A stretch of 64,000 nucleotides of DNA from an uncultured Clostridium sp. (GCA_934746015.1 CAKVEW010000007.1:1-64000); one strand, 5' to 3'; shown: positions 9,539 to 18,564, counted from the first letter of the stretch. The notes: a model not told the origin generated them from the sequence alone. Made by a program: numbers and translations.

Positions 9539-9599
9539 AGACAAAATGTAAATCTTGGATTATTATAAAGTAAATAACTTTTTAGAAGTAGGTGCACTT

Positions 9600-10442
9600 A
9601 TGAATGAAGTTAAAAAAGTAGCAACAATAAACGATTTATCTGGAATAGGAAGGTGCTCTCTAACAGCAGCAATACCGGTTTTATCTGCCTTGGGAGTTCA
9701 ATGTTGCCCCTTTCCAACAGCGGTATTATCTTCTCAAACAGAGTTTGAGAAATTTACTTTTCTAGATATTACTGATGAAATGATTAAATATAAAGAAACT
9801 TGGGATGAATTAGGAATTAGATTTGATTGTATTTATAGTGGATTTTTAGGATCAGAAAAACAAATAGATATAGTATTAGATTTTGTAAAAGAAAAGAAAA
9901 AAGCTTTAATAGTAGTAGATCCTGTTATGGGGGATAATGGAACTCTTTACGATACATTTACAAATAGTATGTGTAAAAAGATGAAAGAACTAGTATCTGT
10001 AGCGGATATAGTTACTCCTAATTTAACTGAGGCTTGCATTTTAACTGGCGAAATATATAAAAAATATGAAACTAGTGATGAGAAAGTAATGAAAATAGCA
10101 AAAGAAATATCTAAAATGGGGCCTGAAAAAGTAATAATAACTGGCGTTATAAGAGATAATAAAATTTATAATTTCGCTTATGACAAAATAGAAGATAAGT
10201 TTTCAAAGGTGGAATCATACTTTAATAATGAATCATACAGTGGGTCAGGAGATATATTTACATCTATAATTATAGGACTACTTTTAAATGGACATGATTT
10301 AAATTATGCTATAAAAAATGCAACAGAATTTATTTATAAATCAATTGAAGTTACATCTAAGTTTCATACTAATCCAAAAGAAGGAATTATGTTTGAGTTA
10401 TTTTTAAAGGAGTTGATTTTAATAAATGAACACAAGTATTAA
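9600..10442 (+). CDS. Pyridoxamine/pyridoxal kinase (PdxY/PdxK type)
   Basis: Ribokinase-fold kinase phosphorylating a B6 vitamer with ATP, 280 residues. An upstream TTG at 9555 would add 15 unconserved residues; the ATG here gives the usual start MNEVKKVATINDLSGIGRCS. VVDPVMGDNGTLYD and the anion-hole motif SYSGSGDIFTSIIIG (near residue 215) are visible. The gene overlaps the following ECF S component by 17 bases, which suggests translational coupling and a joint salvage pathway for vitamin B6. Kinases of this clade can also act on hydroxymethylpyrimidine, so the exact vitamer is inferred. Confidence 0.85.
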   Translation: MNEVKKVATINDLSGIGRCSLTAAIPVLSALGVQCCPFPTAVLSSQTEFEKFTFLDITDEMIKYKETWDELGIRFDCIYSGFLGSEKQIDIVLDFVKEKKKALIVVDPVMGDNGTLYDTFTNSMCKKMKELVSVADIVTPNLTEACILTGEIYKKYETSDEKVMKIAKEISKMGPEKVIITGVIRDNKIYNFAYDKIEDKFSKVESYFNNESYSGSGDIFTSIIIGLLLNGHDLNYAIKNATEFIYKSIEVTSKFHTNPKEGIMFELFLKELILINEHKY

Positions 10443-10950
10443 AACAAAAAATATAGTATTAACAGCACTTTTTGCAGCAATGATATGTATAACAATTGCA
10501 TTTTTATTTCATATCCCAACAGGATTTAATGGTGGATACATTCATTTAGGAGATACCCTTATATATTTAGCAGCCGTACTTTTACCTACACCATATGCAA
10601 TGGCTGCTGCAGCTATTGGTGGAGGTCTTGCAGATACTTTAACAGGGGGTATGCTTTGGGTTATACCAACAATAATAATTAAGCCTATAATGGTGTTGTT
10701 TTTTACATCTAAAGAAGATAATATAATTTGCAGACGAAATATTATAGCAGTATTTGTTGCAGGATTTGTTGGATGCTTTGGATATTATTTAGCAGGAGCT
10801 ATTATTTCAGGTAACTTTATTGCTCCACTTGCAACTTTATATTTAGAATTTATACAACCATTAGCAAGTGGTATAATATTCTTAGTAGCTGGATATTCTT
10901 TAGATAAGATAAAAATTAGAGAAAAAATTTCACATGCTTCTGTAAAATAG
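10426..10950 (+). CDS. ECF transporter S component, probably for a B6 vitamer
   Basis: Small membrane protein of 174 residues with about six hydrophobic segments and the motif GFNGGYIHLGDTLIYLAA typical of the DUF1393/ECF-S group. It binds a vitamin precursor and works with an ATPase/EcfT module. No such module adjoins it, so it probably uses shared (group II) energising subunits or the one encoded at 12714-15244. Overlap with the pyridoxal-type kinase gene suggests pyridoxine or pyridoxal as substrate; this rests on context alone. The ribosome site AAAGGAGT lies within the kinase gene. Confidence 0.82.
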   Translation: MNTSIKTKNIVLTALFAAMICITIAFLFHIPTGFNGGYIHLGDTLIYLAAVLLPTPYAMAAAAIGGGLADTLTGGMLWVIPTIIIKPIMVLFFTSKEDNIICRRNIIAVFVAGFVGCFGYYLAGAIISGNFIAPLATLYLEFIQPLASGIIFLVAGYSLDKIKIREKISHASVK

Positions 10951-10974
10951 TTATAAATAACAAGAGGTAATCTT

Positions 10975-11754
10975 ATGAAGGTAATGACATTTAATTTAAG
11001 GACAGATTTTCCTTTAGACATTAATAATAGGTGGAATAAAAGAAAAGAAATAGTCTATGAAATTATAAAAAATAATGATTTTGATATAATTGGAGTACAA
11101 GAGCTAAATAATAAAATGTTTAAAGATTTAACTTCTGAAATATCTAATTATAATTTTGTAGGGGATCCAAGAAGTAAAAAGTATTTTGTTGAAAGAAATG
11201 ATATTTTAGTTTCTACAAGGCATAGAATTTTAGATTATAATACTTTTTGGCTATCAGAAAAGCCTGATAAAATAGGAAGTGCTATTTGGTATTCAGTATT
11301 TCCAAGAATTTGTACTACAGCTTTAATAGAGCTAGAGGATGGGAATATTATTAGAGTGTATAATACTCATTTAGATTTTTTATTTTCTAAAGCAAGAGAA
11401 TATGGATTAAGAAAAATATGTGAGTATATGGAAAGTAAGCATGAAAAAGATGACTATCCAGCGATATTAATGGGAGATTTTAATGCTAGTCCAAATAGTA
11501 AGGCAATTAAAGAGTTTTCAGAAGGAAAATATGGTGCAAAGAAATTTATAACAGTTCAAGAAAATAAAAAGGAATTTTATTCTATGTCTACATTAAGTAA
11601 GTTTAAAGGAAAGAAAAAAGGACTTCATATTGATTATATTTTTGTTACAGAAGAATTTAATGTTAGAAATAGTGAAATAATATATTATAATAAAATGGGA
11701 AAATATCCATCTGATCATTATCCCATAAGTGCTGAATTAGAAATTATAGATTGA
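10975..11754 (+). CDS. Endonuclease/exonuclease/phosphatase (EEP) family protein
   Basis: Metal-dependent phosphodiesterase or phosphatase of the DNase I/exonuclease III fold, 259 residues, no signal peptide. Metal and catalytic motifs are in order: MTFNLR, IIGVQELNN, NTHLDFL, MGDFNASPNS, HIDYIFV and SDHYPISAE. It starts 24 bases after the S component gene with a GAGGT ribosome site and is probably in the same operon. The substrate is unknown: members act on DNA, inositol phosphates, sphingomyelin or nucleotides. A role in releasing vitamin from a phosphorylated form is a guess. Confidence 0.85.
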   Translation: MKVMTFNLRTDFPLDINNRWNKRKEIVYEIIKNNDFDIIGVQELNNKMFKDLTSEISNYNFVGDPRSKKYFVERNDILVSTRHRILDYNTFWLSEKPDKIGSAIWYSVFPRICTTALIELEDGNIIRVYNTHLDFLFSKAREYGLRKICEYMESKHEKDDYPAILMGDFNASPNSKAIKEFSEGKYGAKKFITVQENKKEFYSMSTLSKFKGKKKGLHIDYIFVTEEFNVRNSEIIYYNKMGKYPSDHYPISAELEIID

Positions 11755-11757
11755 TAA

Positions 11758-11813
11758 GGATAGTAAATTAAGCTAATTTTTATTAGAATAATTTACTATC
11801 CTTTAATTATTTT
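11758..11813 (+). terminator. Terminator after the EEP gene
   Basis: A 13-bp perfect stem, GGATAGTAAATTA with TAATTTACTATCC (11758-11770 / 11789-11801), starts just after the stop codon and is followed by a T-rich run. Confidence 0.7.
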
Positions 11814-11872
11814 TGGTCAAATTTACTAATGAAAATGAATAAAAATGGTTATAATTACGAATGAGTAATGTG

Positions 11873-11902
11873 TTGACTTTATCAATATTCGCATTATATA
11901 CT
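11873..11902 (+). promoter_or_regulatory. Promoter of the dedicated ECF transporter operon
   Basis: TTGACT (11873-11878) and TATACT (11897-11902) with an 18-base spacer match a sigma-A promoter. The leader to the first gene is about 60 bases and shows no riboswitch I recognise. Confidence 0.6.
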
Positions 11903-11969
11903 TTTATGTAGTTAAACATATGAATAAAATTTCAATATACTAACATTTTACTTTTACGGAGGAATTACA

Positions 11970-12521
11970 ATGGAAAAAAAATTATCTATTAAAACTATAG
12001 TTGCAATAGGAATAGGAGCAGCAGTATTTATGATTTTAGGACGTTTTGGTTCTATTCCATCAGGAATACCAAATACTAATATTGAGACTAGTTATGCATT
12101 TTTAGCTTTAATGGCAGTATTATATGGGCCAATAGCAGGAGTAGCAATAGGTTTTATAGGACATTTATTAAAAGATTTAGTCTTTTATGGTTCTCCTTGG
12201 TTTAGTTGGGTTATTGCCTCAGCAGTAGTAGGTTTTATATTAGGATTAGCATGGAAGAGACTAAAGGTTAATGATGGAGAATTTGAGAAAAAAGAAATTA
12301 TTGTATTTAATATTTATCAAGTAATTGCAAATGCTATATCATGGATTTTAATTGCTCCTACATTAGATATTGCTATTTATGCAGAACCAAGTAATAAAGT
12401 TTATTTGCAAGGTATAGTAGCTGCTATTTCTAATTCTATTACAGTTGGAGCATTAGGTACTTTTTTAATTTATACATACTCAAAAACTAGAGTTAAAAAA
12501 GGAAGTTTAGATAGGGAATAA
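11970..12521 (+). CDS. ECF transporter S component, UPF0397 family
   Basis: Integral membrane substrate-capture subunit, 183 residues with about five to six membrane segments, for example [19 protein letters not shown] and [20 protein letters not shown]. The sequence [25 protein letters not shown] is split here only by length limits: [15 protein letters not shown] is the recognisable UPF0397 signature. Homologues are often labelled riboflavin or HMP/thiamine transporters, but the substrate is not established. A strong GGAGG precedes the start. It is the first gene of a complete ECF module with the following ATPase and T genes (group I). Confidence 0.85.
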   Translation: MEKKLSIKTIVAIGIGAAVFMILGRFGSIPSGIPNTNIETSYAFLALMAVLYGPIAGVAIGFIGHLLKDLVFYGSPWFSWVIASAVVGFILGLAWKRLKVNDGEFEKKEIIVFNIYQVIANAISWILIAPTLDIAIYAEPSNKVYLQGIVAAISNSITVGALGTFLIYTYSKTRVKKGSLDRE

Positions 12522-12534
12522 TAAATAACTAATT

Positions 12535-12571
12535 AAAATACTGGAGTCTTTAGATTTCTAGTATTTTTTAT
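12535..12571 (+). terminator. Hairpin between ECF S and ATPase genes
   Basis: AAAATACT pairs with AGTATTTT, extended inward by wobble pairs, followed by T-run TTTTTTA. It probably attenuates transcription from the S gene into the ATPase and T genes. Confidence 0.55.
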
Positions 12572-12713
12572 TTTAAATAATATAAATAAAAATATATTAA
12601 TAGATATTGAATTTAATGATTTTTTTATGTACATATTGAAAAAAATATAGTAATATTTAAAATCGGAGATGAAGTCTTCAATCTTATATTTTACGTGTAA
12701 AGGGAGATTTGCT

Positions 12714-14420
12714 ATGAAAAAACCTGTTATTGAGTTCAAAAATTTTACTTTCCAATACAGAGCTCAAGCAAAGCCAACATTGAATAATATAAACCTTACT
12801 ATATATGAAGGTGAAAAAGTTTTTATTGTTGGGCCATCTGGATCAGGAAAAAGCACAATTTCAAATTGTATTAATGGATTGATTCCATTTTCTTATAAGG
12901 GAAATATTTCAGGAAGTTTAAAAATAAATGGTAAAGAAACAAAAGATATGAGTATCTTTGAATTATCAAATTCAGTTGGGACTGTTCTTCAAGATCCCGA
13001 TAGTCAATTTATTGGATTAACTGTAGCTGAAGATATTGCTTTTAAGTTAGAAAATGATTGTGTAGACCAAGATGAAATGAAAGAAAAAGTAAAAATAACT
13101 TCTAAAATTGTTGATATAGATAGTCATTTGAATTTAGCACCCTATAGTTTATCTGGTGGGCAAAAACAACGTGTAACATTAGCAGGTGTTATGGTTGGTG
13201 ATGTAGATATATTATTATTTGATGAACCATTAGCAAGTTTAGATCCAGCTACTGGTAAAAGTGCTATTGAATTAATTGATGAAATAAAAAGTAAAACAAA
13301 TAAAACAATAGTTATTATAGAACATAGATTAGAAGATGTATTGCATTGTGATGTAGATAGAATAATTGTTGTAAATAATGGTGAGATTATGGCAGATATG
13401 ACACCAAAGGAGCTTTTATGCTCTAATATATTATCAGAAGCTGGAATACGTGAACCTCTTTATATTACAGCTTTAAAATATGCAGGGTGTGTAGTTAATT
13501 CAGATATTAATCCACAACATATAAATACATTAAATTTAGATGAATGTAAAGATAAATTAAAGTTCTGGTATGATAAAACTATAGAGGAAAGTAAAGAAAT
13601 AGATAGTAAGGTTATATTAGAATTAAAAAACATTAAGTTTGGGTATGAAAATGATAGAGAAATATTAAAAGGTATTTCTTTTAAGGTTAGAAAAGGCGAA
13701 ATGCTTAGTATAGTAGGGAAAAATGGCGCTGGGAAATCTACAATTTCAAAGCTTATTTGTGGTTTTTATAAGCCAACTAGTGGTGAAATATTATTTAATG
13801 GAGAAAATCTCATTAATGAAACCATCAAAGAGCGTGCTGAAAAAATTGGTATTGTAATGCAAAATCCAAATCAAATGATATCTAAAACTATGATATTTGA
13901 TGAAGTTGCATTAGGGCTTAGAGTAAGAGGAATAAGGGAAGAGGAAATTAAAGAAAGAGTATATAATACTTTGAAAATTTGTGGATTATATGAATTTCGT
14001 AATTGGCCAATTTCAGCCCTTAGCTTTGGACAAAAAAAGCGTGTAACAATTGCATCTATATTAGTATTAAATCCAGAAGTGATTATTTTAGATGAGCCAA
14101 CAGCAGGGCAAGATTTTAAACATTATACAGAAATTATGGAATTTTTAAAGGAATTAAATAAAAAGGGAGTTACAATTATAATGATAACTCATGATATGCA
14201 TTTAATGCTTGAATATACTAATAGAGCAATAGTATTTTCAAATGGTTTAAAATTAGCAGATGATATTGCTGCAAATGTTATAACAGATACAAATCTTATA
14301 CATGAAGCAAATTTAAAAGAAACTTCTTTATATGAATTAGCTATAAAATCTAATTTAGAAAATCCAAGAGATTTTGTTAAAAAATTTATTGACTATGATA
14401 GGAGGATTAGAGGCATATGA
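12714..14420 (+). CDS. ECF transporter double ATPase (fused EcfA domains, YkoD-like)
   Basis: Energising subunit with two fused ABC domains, 568 residues. Domain 1 has Walker A GPSGSGKST, signature LSGGQKQR and Walker B ILLFDEP; domain 2 (from about residue 300) has GKNGAGKST, the variant signature LSFGQKKR and IILDEPTAG. An ATG 45 bases upstream lacks a ribosome site, whereas AAAGGGAG precedes this start, which gives MKKPVIEFKNFTFQY, a normal ABC N-terminus. The gene overlaps ecfT by four bases. Fused ATPases are typical of dedicated ECF modules. Confidence 0.92.
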   Translation: MKKPVIEFKNFTFQYRAQAKPTLNNINLTIYEGEKVFIVGPSGSGKSTISNCINGLIPFSYKGNISGSLKINGKETKDMSIFELSNSVGTVLQDPDSQFIGLTVAEDIAFKLENDCVDQDEMKEKVKITSKIVDIDSHLNLAPYSLSGGQKQRVTLAGVMVGDVDILLFDEPLASLDPATGKSAIELIDEIKSKTNKTIVIIEHRLEDVLHCDVDRIIVVNNGEIMADMTPKELLCSNILSEAGIREPLYITALKYAGCVVNSDINPQHINTLNLDECKDKLKFWYDKTIEESKEIDSKVILELKNIKFGYENDREILKGISFKVRKGEMLSIVGKNGAGKSTISKLICGFYKPTSGEILFNGENLINETIKERAEKIGIVMQNPNQMISKTMIFDEVALGLRVRGIREEEIKERVYNTLKICGLYEFRNWPISALSFGQKKRVTIASILVLNPEVIILDEPTAGQDFKHYTEIMEFLKELNKKGVTIIMITHDMHLMLEYTNRAIVFSNGLKLADDIAANVITDTNLIHEANLKETSLYELAIKSNLENPRDFVKKFIDYDRRIRGI

Positions 14421-15244
14421 GTAAAATGTTAGAGTATTCAAATATAGATTCACCTATCCATAAGTTAACTGGTGCAGCAAAGTTAATATCATTTATAATA
14501 TGGGCAATAGCATCTATGGTTACTTATGATACAAGATTGCTTATTTTAATGTTTATTTTAAGTATAGTAGTATTTAAAATTTCAAAAGTAGAATTTAAAC
14601 AAATTTCATTTGTACTTTACTTTATATTAATATTTTTATTATTAAATAATTTAGCTATATTTATTTTTTCTCCATATGAAGGAGTTCAAATATATGGAAG
14701 CAGAACTGATTTATTTAAAATTGCTGGACCATATACATTAACATTAGAACAATTATTTTATCAATTTAATATAACAATAAAATATTTTTCTATAATACCA
14801 ATGGCTTTATTATTTATGGTGGCAACTAATCCTAGTGAATTTGCAGCATCATTAAATAGAATTGGTGTTAATTATAAAATAGCATATTCTGTTTCTATTG
14901 CTTTAAGATATATTCCAGATGTTCAACGTGATTATCAAGATATATCCTTTGCACAACAAGCAAGAGGAATAGATATGTCCAAAAAGGAAAAATTAACAAA
15001 AAGAATTAAAAATTCAGCTTCAATATTGATGCCTTTAATTTTTTCAAGCTTAGATAGAATAGAAAGTATAAGTTCAGCAATGGAACTTAGAGCTTTCGGG
15101 AAAAATAAAAAACGTACTTGGTATAACGGAAGAAAGTTTGAAAAGGGTGATTATATTACAATCACAATAGCAACAATATTGTTAGTAATGGCTATAGTAG
15201 CTATTAAAATTAATAATGGAAGGTTTTATAATCCTTTTATTTAA
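14417..15244 (+). CDS. ecfT: ECF transporter transmembrane subunit EcfT
   Basis: Membrane scaffold linking S component and ATPase, 275 residues with hydrophobic segments at both ends. The coupling helices carry the diagnostic motifs QQARGIDMS (near residue 185) and MELRAFGK (near residue 223). ATGA overlap with the ATPase gene implies coupled translation. It is the last gene of the operon and is followed by a terminator. It may also serve the lone S component at 10426; that is inference. Confidence 0.92.
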   Translation: MSKMLEYSNIDSPIHKLTGAAKLISFIIWAIASMVTYDTRLLILMFILSIVVFKISKVEFKQISFVLYFILIFLLLNNLAIFIFSPYEGVQIYGSRTDLFKIAGPYTLTLEQLFYQFNITIKYFSIIPMALLFMVATNPSEFAASLNRIGVNYKIAYSVSIALRYIPDVQRDYQDISFAQQARGIDMSKKEKLTKRIKNSASILMPLIFSSLDRIESISSAMELRAFGKNKKRTWYNGRKFEKGDYITITIATILLVMAIVAIKINNGRFYNPFI

Positions 15245-15311
15245 TAAGTATTAATAAAATACCTTATGAAATTATTTATTAATTATAATAGAAGAAGATA
15301 AATATTATATT

Positions 15312-15361
15312 ATGCTAGTGTGACTTTAATCTGTAGGGTCATAACTAGCATTATATTTTTT
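15312..15361 (+). terminator. Terminator after ecfT
   Basis: Stem TGCTAGT (15313-15319) with ACTAGCA (15344-15350), an inner TGAC/GTCA pairing, then TTATATTTTTT. Confidence 0.7.
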
Positions 15362-15393
15362 CGTTGTTTTTTATTAATATAGTAAGTTAATAT

Positions 15394-15422
15394 TTGACTT
15401 ATATTACTATAGAATATATTAT
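15394..15422 (+). promoter_or_regulatory. Promoter of the P-loop/LexA-fusion gene
   Basis: TTGACT (15394-15399), 17-base spacer, TATTAT (15417-15422). No GAAC-N4-GTTC-type SOS box is visible near it. Confidence 0.55.
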
Positions 15423-15465
15423 AAAAATACATAAATAATTGGACATGGAGTAAGGCGGTGAAAAG

Positions 15466-16890
15466 ATGGAATTAACAAAAGCTCAAGATAAGTTTATAAG
15501 ACATAAGACATCTGGCTATCAAGTTTTAAAAGGTAAAGAAGGAACAGGAAAAAGTACAGCTTCAATTTACAAAGCATTAAACTTGGAAAATAACTATTGT
15601 CTTTATGAAGATGATAAAATACTATTTGTTACATCTAATTATATTAAAAATACTGAAGCTAATAATCTTTATAATAAAGAAAATAATCAAGAATACTTTT
15701 ATTCATTATTTTCATTAGAAACAAATAGAGTAAATATAGTTACTTTTGAGGAATTAATTAATACATATTATAATGCTTATATTAGAGAAAAAGGACAAGT
15801 ATTTAAAATAATAGATAAAAAAGAAGCTTTAAAGGTATTAGAAACTTTAAAAAATGAAATAGTAACTTTTTATAAAAAGTCTAAGTTTATTGAAAAAGCT
15901 ACATTAGATTTTTTATTAGATGAGATATCATGGATTAAAGCAAGTAATTTAACATTAGAAGAATATTTAAATGTAGATAGAAAGGGCAGAAAGAATAGAA
16001 TTAAGAAAAATTCATATACTAGAGAATCTATTTATATTATTAAGGAAATGTATAATAATAAATTAAACAGTAATTTATTTATTGATGAATATGATCATGT
16101 ATTATTTGCCCTTGAATATATAAAAAGATATCAAGGAATCTATAGCCACATATTTTTAGATGATATTGAAAAAATGACTAAAGCTGAGATAGATTTTATA
16201 AAAGCTATCTATAAAGAAAAATCCTATTCATCTTTTATTTTTATATTAAATAGTGAATTGAATAATAAAGAAAATTCATGGATGATAAAGGGAAGAAAGT
16301 TTAATACATTAGGTGTGGATGTAAAGGGAAAAAGCTTTAGCTTTAAATTAAGATTTGAAAAGAAAAAGAAAGCAATCAATACAATAGAAAAATTCGAATA
16401 TATTAATCTGAAAAATAAAGATGTAGTAGAGTTTAATATAGATACTGCTTCTAATGTTAAAGAGATATTTGATAATGATAATACTATATATAATGAAGAT
16501 GATTTAATAGATTTACCTATGTATAATAACATAGCAGCAGGTAATCCTATTGAAATGAATGATAATATAGAAGGAACTTTTTATTTACCTAAGTATTGGC
16601 TTGAAAGAGGAAAAGATACTTTTATTTTAAGGGTAAAAGGTGATTCTATGGTTGATAAAAATATCTGTGATGGAGATTTAGTTGTTATTAAGAAACAAGC
16701 CAATGCAAATCATAATGATATAGTGGCAGCCAACTTAGATGGTGAAGCAACTTTAAAAACATTAAATTTAAATGCAGATACTCCTAAATTAATGCCAGCA
16801 AACTCATTATATTCACCAATAGAATTAGCTAATAAAGATGTAAGTATATTAGGTATAGCAATAGGTGTAATTAAGCAAGAGGTAAGCTAA
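15466..16890 (+). CDS. SF1-helicase-like P-loop domain fused to a LexA-type S24 autoprotease
   Basis: A 474-residue protein in two parts. Residues 1-300 resemble only the first half of a UvrD/Rep-type helicase: a Q-motif-like LTKAQDKFI, Walker A GKEGTGKST (K29), ILFVTSNY, VNIVTFEEL and an acidic IFLDDIEKM (D232-D233) where UvrD has DE. No later helicase motifs follow. Residues 350-474 are a LexA/UmuD-like protease: the presumed cleavage bond is A358-G359 in NIAAGNPIE, the nucleophile S394 is in RVKGDSMVD, and the general base is K431, 37 residues later as in LexA. There is no LexA-type winged HTH. Function unknown; a DNA-damage-triggered self-cleaving regulator or ATPase is a reasonable hypothesis. 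Confidence 0.85.
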   Translation: MELTKAQDKFIRHKTSGYQVLKGKEGTGKSTASIYKALNLENNYCLYEDDKILFVTSNYIKNTEANNLYNKENNQEYFYSLFSLETNRVNIVTFEELINTYYNAYIREKGQVFKIIDKKEALKVLETLKNEIVTFYKKSKFIEKATLDFLLDEISWIKASNLTLEEYLNVDRKGRKNRIKKNSYTRESIYIIKEMYNNKLNSNLFIDEYDHVLFALEYIKRYQGIYSHIFLDDIEKMTKAEIDFIKAIYKEKSYSSFIFILNSELNNKENSWMIKGRKFNTLGVDVKGKSFSFKLRFEKKKKAINTIEKFEYINLKNKDVVEFNIDTASNVKEIFDNDNTIYNEDDLIDLPMYNNIAAGNPIEMNDNIEGTFYLPKYWLERGKDTFILRVKGDSMVDKNICDGDLVVIKKQANANHNDIVAANLDGEATLKTLNLNADTPKLMPANSLYSPIELANKDVSILGIAIGVIKQEVS

Positions 16891-16908
16891 GCTTATCTCT
16901 TATTTTTT
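16877..16908 (+). terminator. Terminator overlapping the stop of the LexA-fusion gene
   Basis: AAGAGGTAAGC pairs with GCTTATCTCTT (one wobble), with the TAA stop in the loop, followed by ATTTTTTAT. Confidence 0.8.
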
Positions 16909-16994
16909 ATGATTATATGTAAATATTTCCCAGAAAATAATTAACATAATATTATTTGTATAAGAATAGGATAAAGTATAGAGGGGGAATATTT

Positions 16995-17201
16995 ATGTCT
17001 GATAATTTAATAGTAAATCAAAAAAGAAAAATTATGGATAATATTAACTATGCAAAGGAGTTAAATCTAAATAAGATTTCTGCACTTCTTCTTAGTGATG
17101 ATGAAGAACTACAAAAAGAACTTCTCACTTGGTTGATTTTTCATGGATATAAGGTATCTTTAACTAAGGATGAGGTTAATATACTAATAATAGAGTGGTA
17201 G
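16995..17201 (+). CDS. Small protein of unknown function
   Basis: 68 residues, unrecognised. An earlier in-frame ATG (16956) lacks a ribosome site, while AGAGGGGG precedes this one. The protein is acidic-to-neutral with predicted helices (NQKRKIMDNINYAKEL, DDEELQKELLTWLIF) and no membrane segment, signal peptide or cysteine. It stands alone between the LexA-fusion terminator and the next promoter. It could be a small regulator or adaptor, but nothing in the sequence decides this. Confidence 0.6.
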   Translation: MSDNLIVNQKRKIMDNINYAKELNLNKISALLLSDDEELQKELLTWLIFHGYKVSLTKDEVNILIIEW

Positions 17202-17220
17202 GGAATATATCATTAAGATA

Positions 17221-17248
17221 TTGACATTATTACGAAAAGTGATATAAT
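17221..17248 (+). promoter_or_regulatory. Consensus sigma-A promoter
   Basis: TTGACA (17221-17226), 16-base spacer, TATAAT (17243-17248), about 45 bases before the next gene. Confidence 0.75.
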
Positions 17249-17294
17249 TAACCTTATAAGAAGTAAGTTAAAACTTTTAAGAGGATGATTAAAA

Positions 17295-18002
17295 TTGATA
17301 GCAATGATTACTTTCTTCATAATAAGTTTGCTATTTATACTAATTGGAATAGCAATAAGCAAATACAAATGTTATTGGTTAATTTCAGGTTATAATACCT
17401 CATCAAAAGATGAAAAACGTAATGTTGATATTGAAGAGGTAGCAAAGCATATTGCTAGAATGTGCTATTTAATTGCCTTAATTATTTTTTTAGGATCAAT
17501 CATTACAACTTATTTTGAAATTTCTTTTTTTCCATTTGCTTTTTTGCTTGTAGCTATCATTTTTGGATATATATTTTACATTCAAAAATTTGATCACAAT
17601 AAAAAAAGCAAAGCAGAAATTATTTTTATTGTAGTTATTGCCTTTATAACATTTACAATAATGCTAATAACTTTTTCTTCAGGAAAGGAACCAAATAAAA
17701 TAAAAGTTACAGATACCTCTATTATAATTGAGGGTAATTTTGGAACAAGTATTAAGAAAGAGGACATTAAGGAAGTTGTATTAGTAGATACCCTTCCAGA
17801 AATAGCTTTAAGAGTTAATGGATATAGTGATGGTAGTGCAATTAGAAAAGGTGATTTCAAATTAGAAAATGGAGATATTGTAAAGTTATATATTGAAAGT
17901 AAGAGTGGACCATATATAAAAATTTCCACAACAAACAATGAAATATATATAAATTATAAAGATAATAATAAAACCACAGAGTCATTTAATAATTTAAAAT
18001 AG
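17295..18002 (+). CDS. DUF3784-family membrane protein
   Basis: 235 residues. The first 70 match the DUF3784 pattern: one N-terminal membrane helix, then WLISGYNTSSKDEKRNVDIE and a second helix; two more hydrophobic segments follow to about residue 130. The rest (residues 135-225) is a soluble beta-rich region resembling a bacterial PH-like domain (IKVTDTSIIIEG). The start is TTG behind AAGAGGA; the next ATG is too far from that site. A strong promoter lies upstream and a shared terminator downstream. Function unknown. Confidence 0.75.
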   Translation: MIAMITFFIISLLFILIGIAISKYKCYWLISGYNTSSKDEKRNVDIEEVAKHIARMCYLIALIIFLGSIITTYFEISFFPFAFLLVAIIFGYIFYIQKFDHNKKSKAEIIFIVVIAFITFTIMLITFSSGKEPNKIKVTDTSIIIEGNFGTSIKKEDIKEVVLVDTLPEIALRVNGYSDGSAIRKGDFKLENGDIVKLYIESKSGPYIKISTTNNEIYINYKDNNKTTESFNNLK

Positions 18003-18050
18003 CAAAGGTAAAGGAGCTTAATTAGCTCCTTTATCTTTGCTATTTTTTTC
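18002..18050. terminator. Bidirectional terminator between convergent genes
   Basis: GCAAAGGTAAAGGAGCT pairs with AGCTCCTTTATCTTTGC (one wobble), flanked by A-rich and T-rich (TATTTTTTTC) sides. It overlaps the 3' ends of both convergent genes. Confidence 0.85.
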
Positions 18051-18374
18051 AGCTTTGTTTTTTTCTGATCTCATTTCCCAATGTATGATTAAAGTTAAAA
18101 ATCCTCTTAGGAGTGTTATTGAAGCTAAAATTATTAGTTCATTCATATTTCTAATAATAACTGTCTTGAGGATTTCTGCAGCAAGTTTAAATTCAAGAGC
18201 AGTTGCCATTGAATTTGCGTATTCCCATTTTAAAGGATAATCACTTCCTTTAATTAAAGAGTAGAGATAATGATAAAAGGCCTTAATAGAACCTACACAT
18301 ATAACGAATATACCAACTAATTCTAGTATATTTATTAATGGAGGGAGTATAGTCTTTATAAAGTTTTCTAACAT
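18018..18374 (-). CDS. DUF1622-family membrane protein
   Basis: 118 residues with three hydrophobic segments (ILPPLINILELVGIFVICVG, an internal AAEILKTVIIRNM region, and ITLLRGFLTLIIHWE). LEFKLAAEILKTVI and LLRGFLTLIIHWE are the conserved DUF1622 signature. The charged C-terminal tail is cytoplasmic or extracytoplasmic, not determinable. An in-frame GTG upstream overlaps the AAGGTGG ribosome site, so this ATG is used. Function unknown; it stands alone. Confidence 0.78.
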   Translation of the reverse strand: MLENFIKTILPPLINILELVGIFVICVGSIKAFYHYLYSLIKGSDYPLKWEYANSMATALEFKLAAEILKTVIIRNMNELIILASITLLRGFLTLIIHWEMRSEKNKAEKNSKDKGAN

Positions 18375-18564
18375 ATTTAGTTCCACCTTATTTTTATTAT
18401 TCAGGAATTTATAAAAAATTACTTTATGAATAATTTTTTATATTATTTAGTATTTCAATAAAAGATAAAATAATGAGTAAATTTAAAGAATTAAGGAATA
18501 AATAATAAAAAGAGTTTCAAAATAATATATAATAAAAATATAAATTGATTTTTGGAGATTAAAT

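Noticed and set aside
11820..11969. Riboswitch (thiamine, FMN or other) before the UPF0397 ECF operon
   Set aside because: The leader after the promoter is only about 60 bases and shows no conserved aptamer core.
12669..12713. Upstream start of the double-ATPase gene
   Set aside because: No ribosome site before 12669, while AAAGGGAG precedes the ATG at 12714, and the extra residues are not ABC-like.
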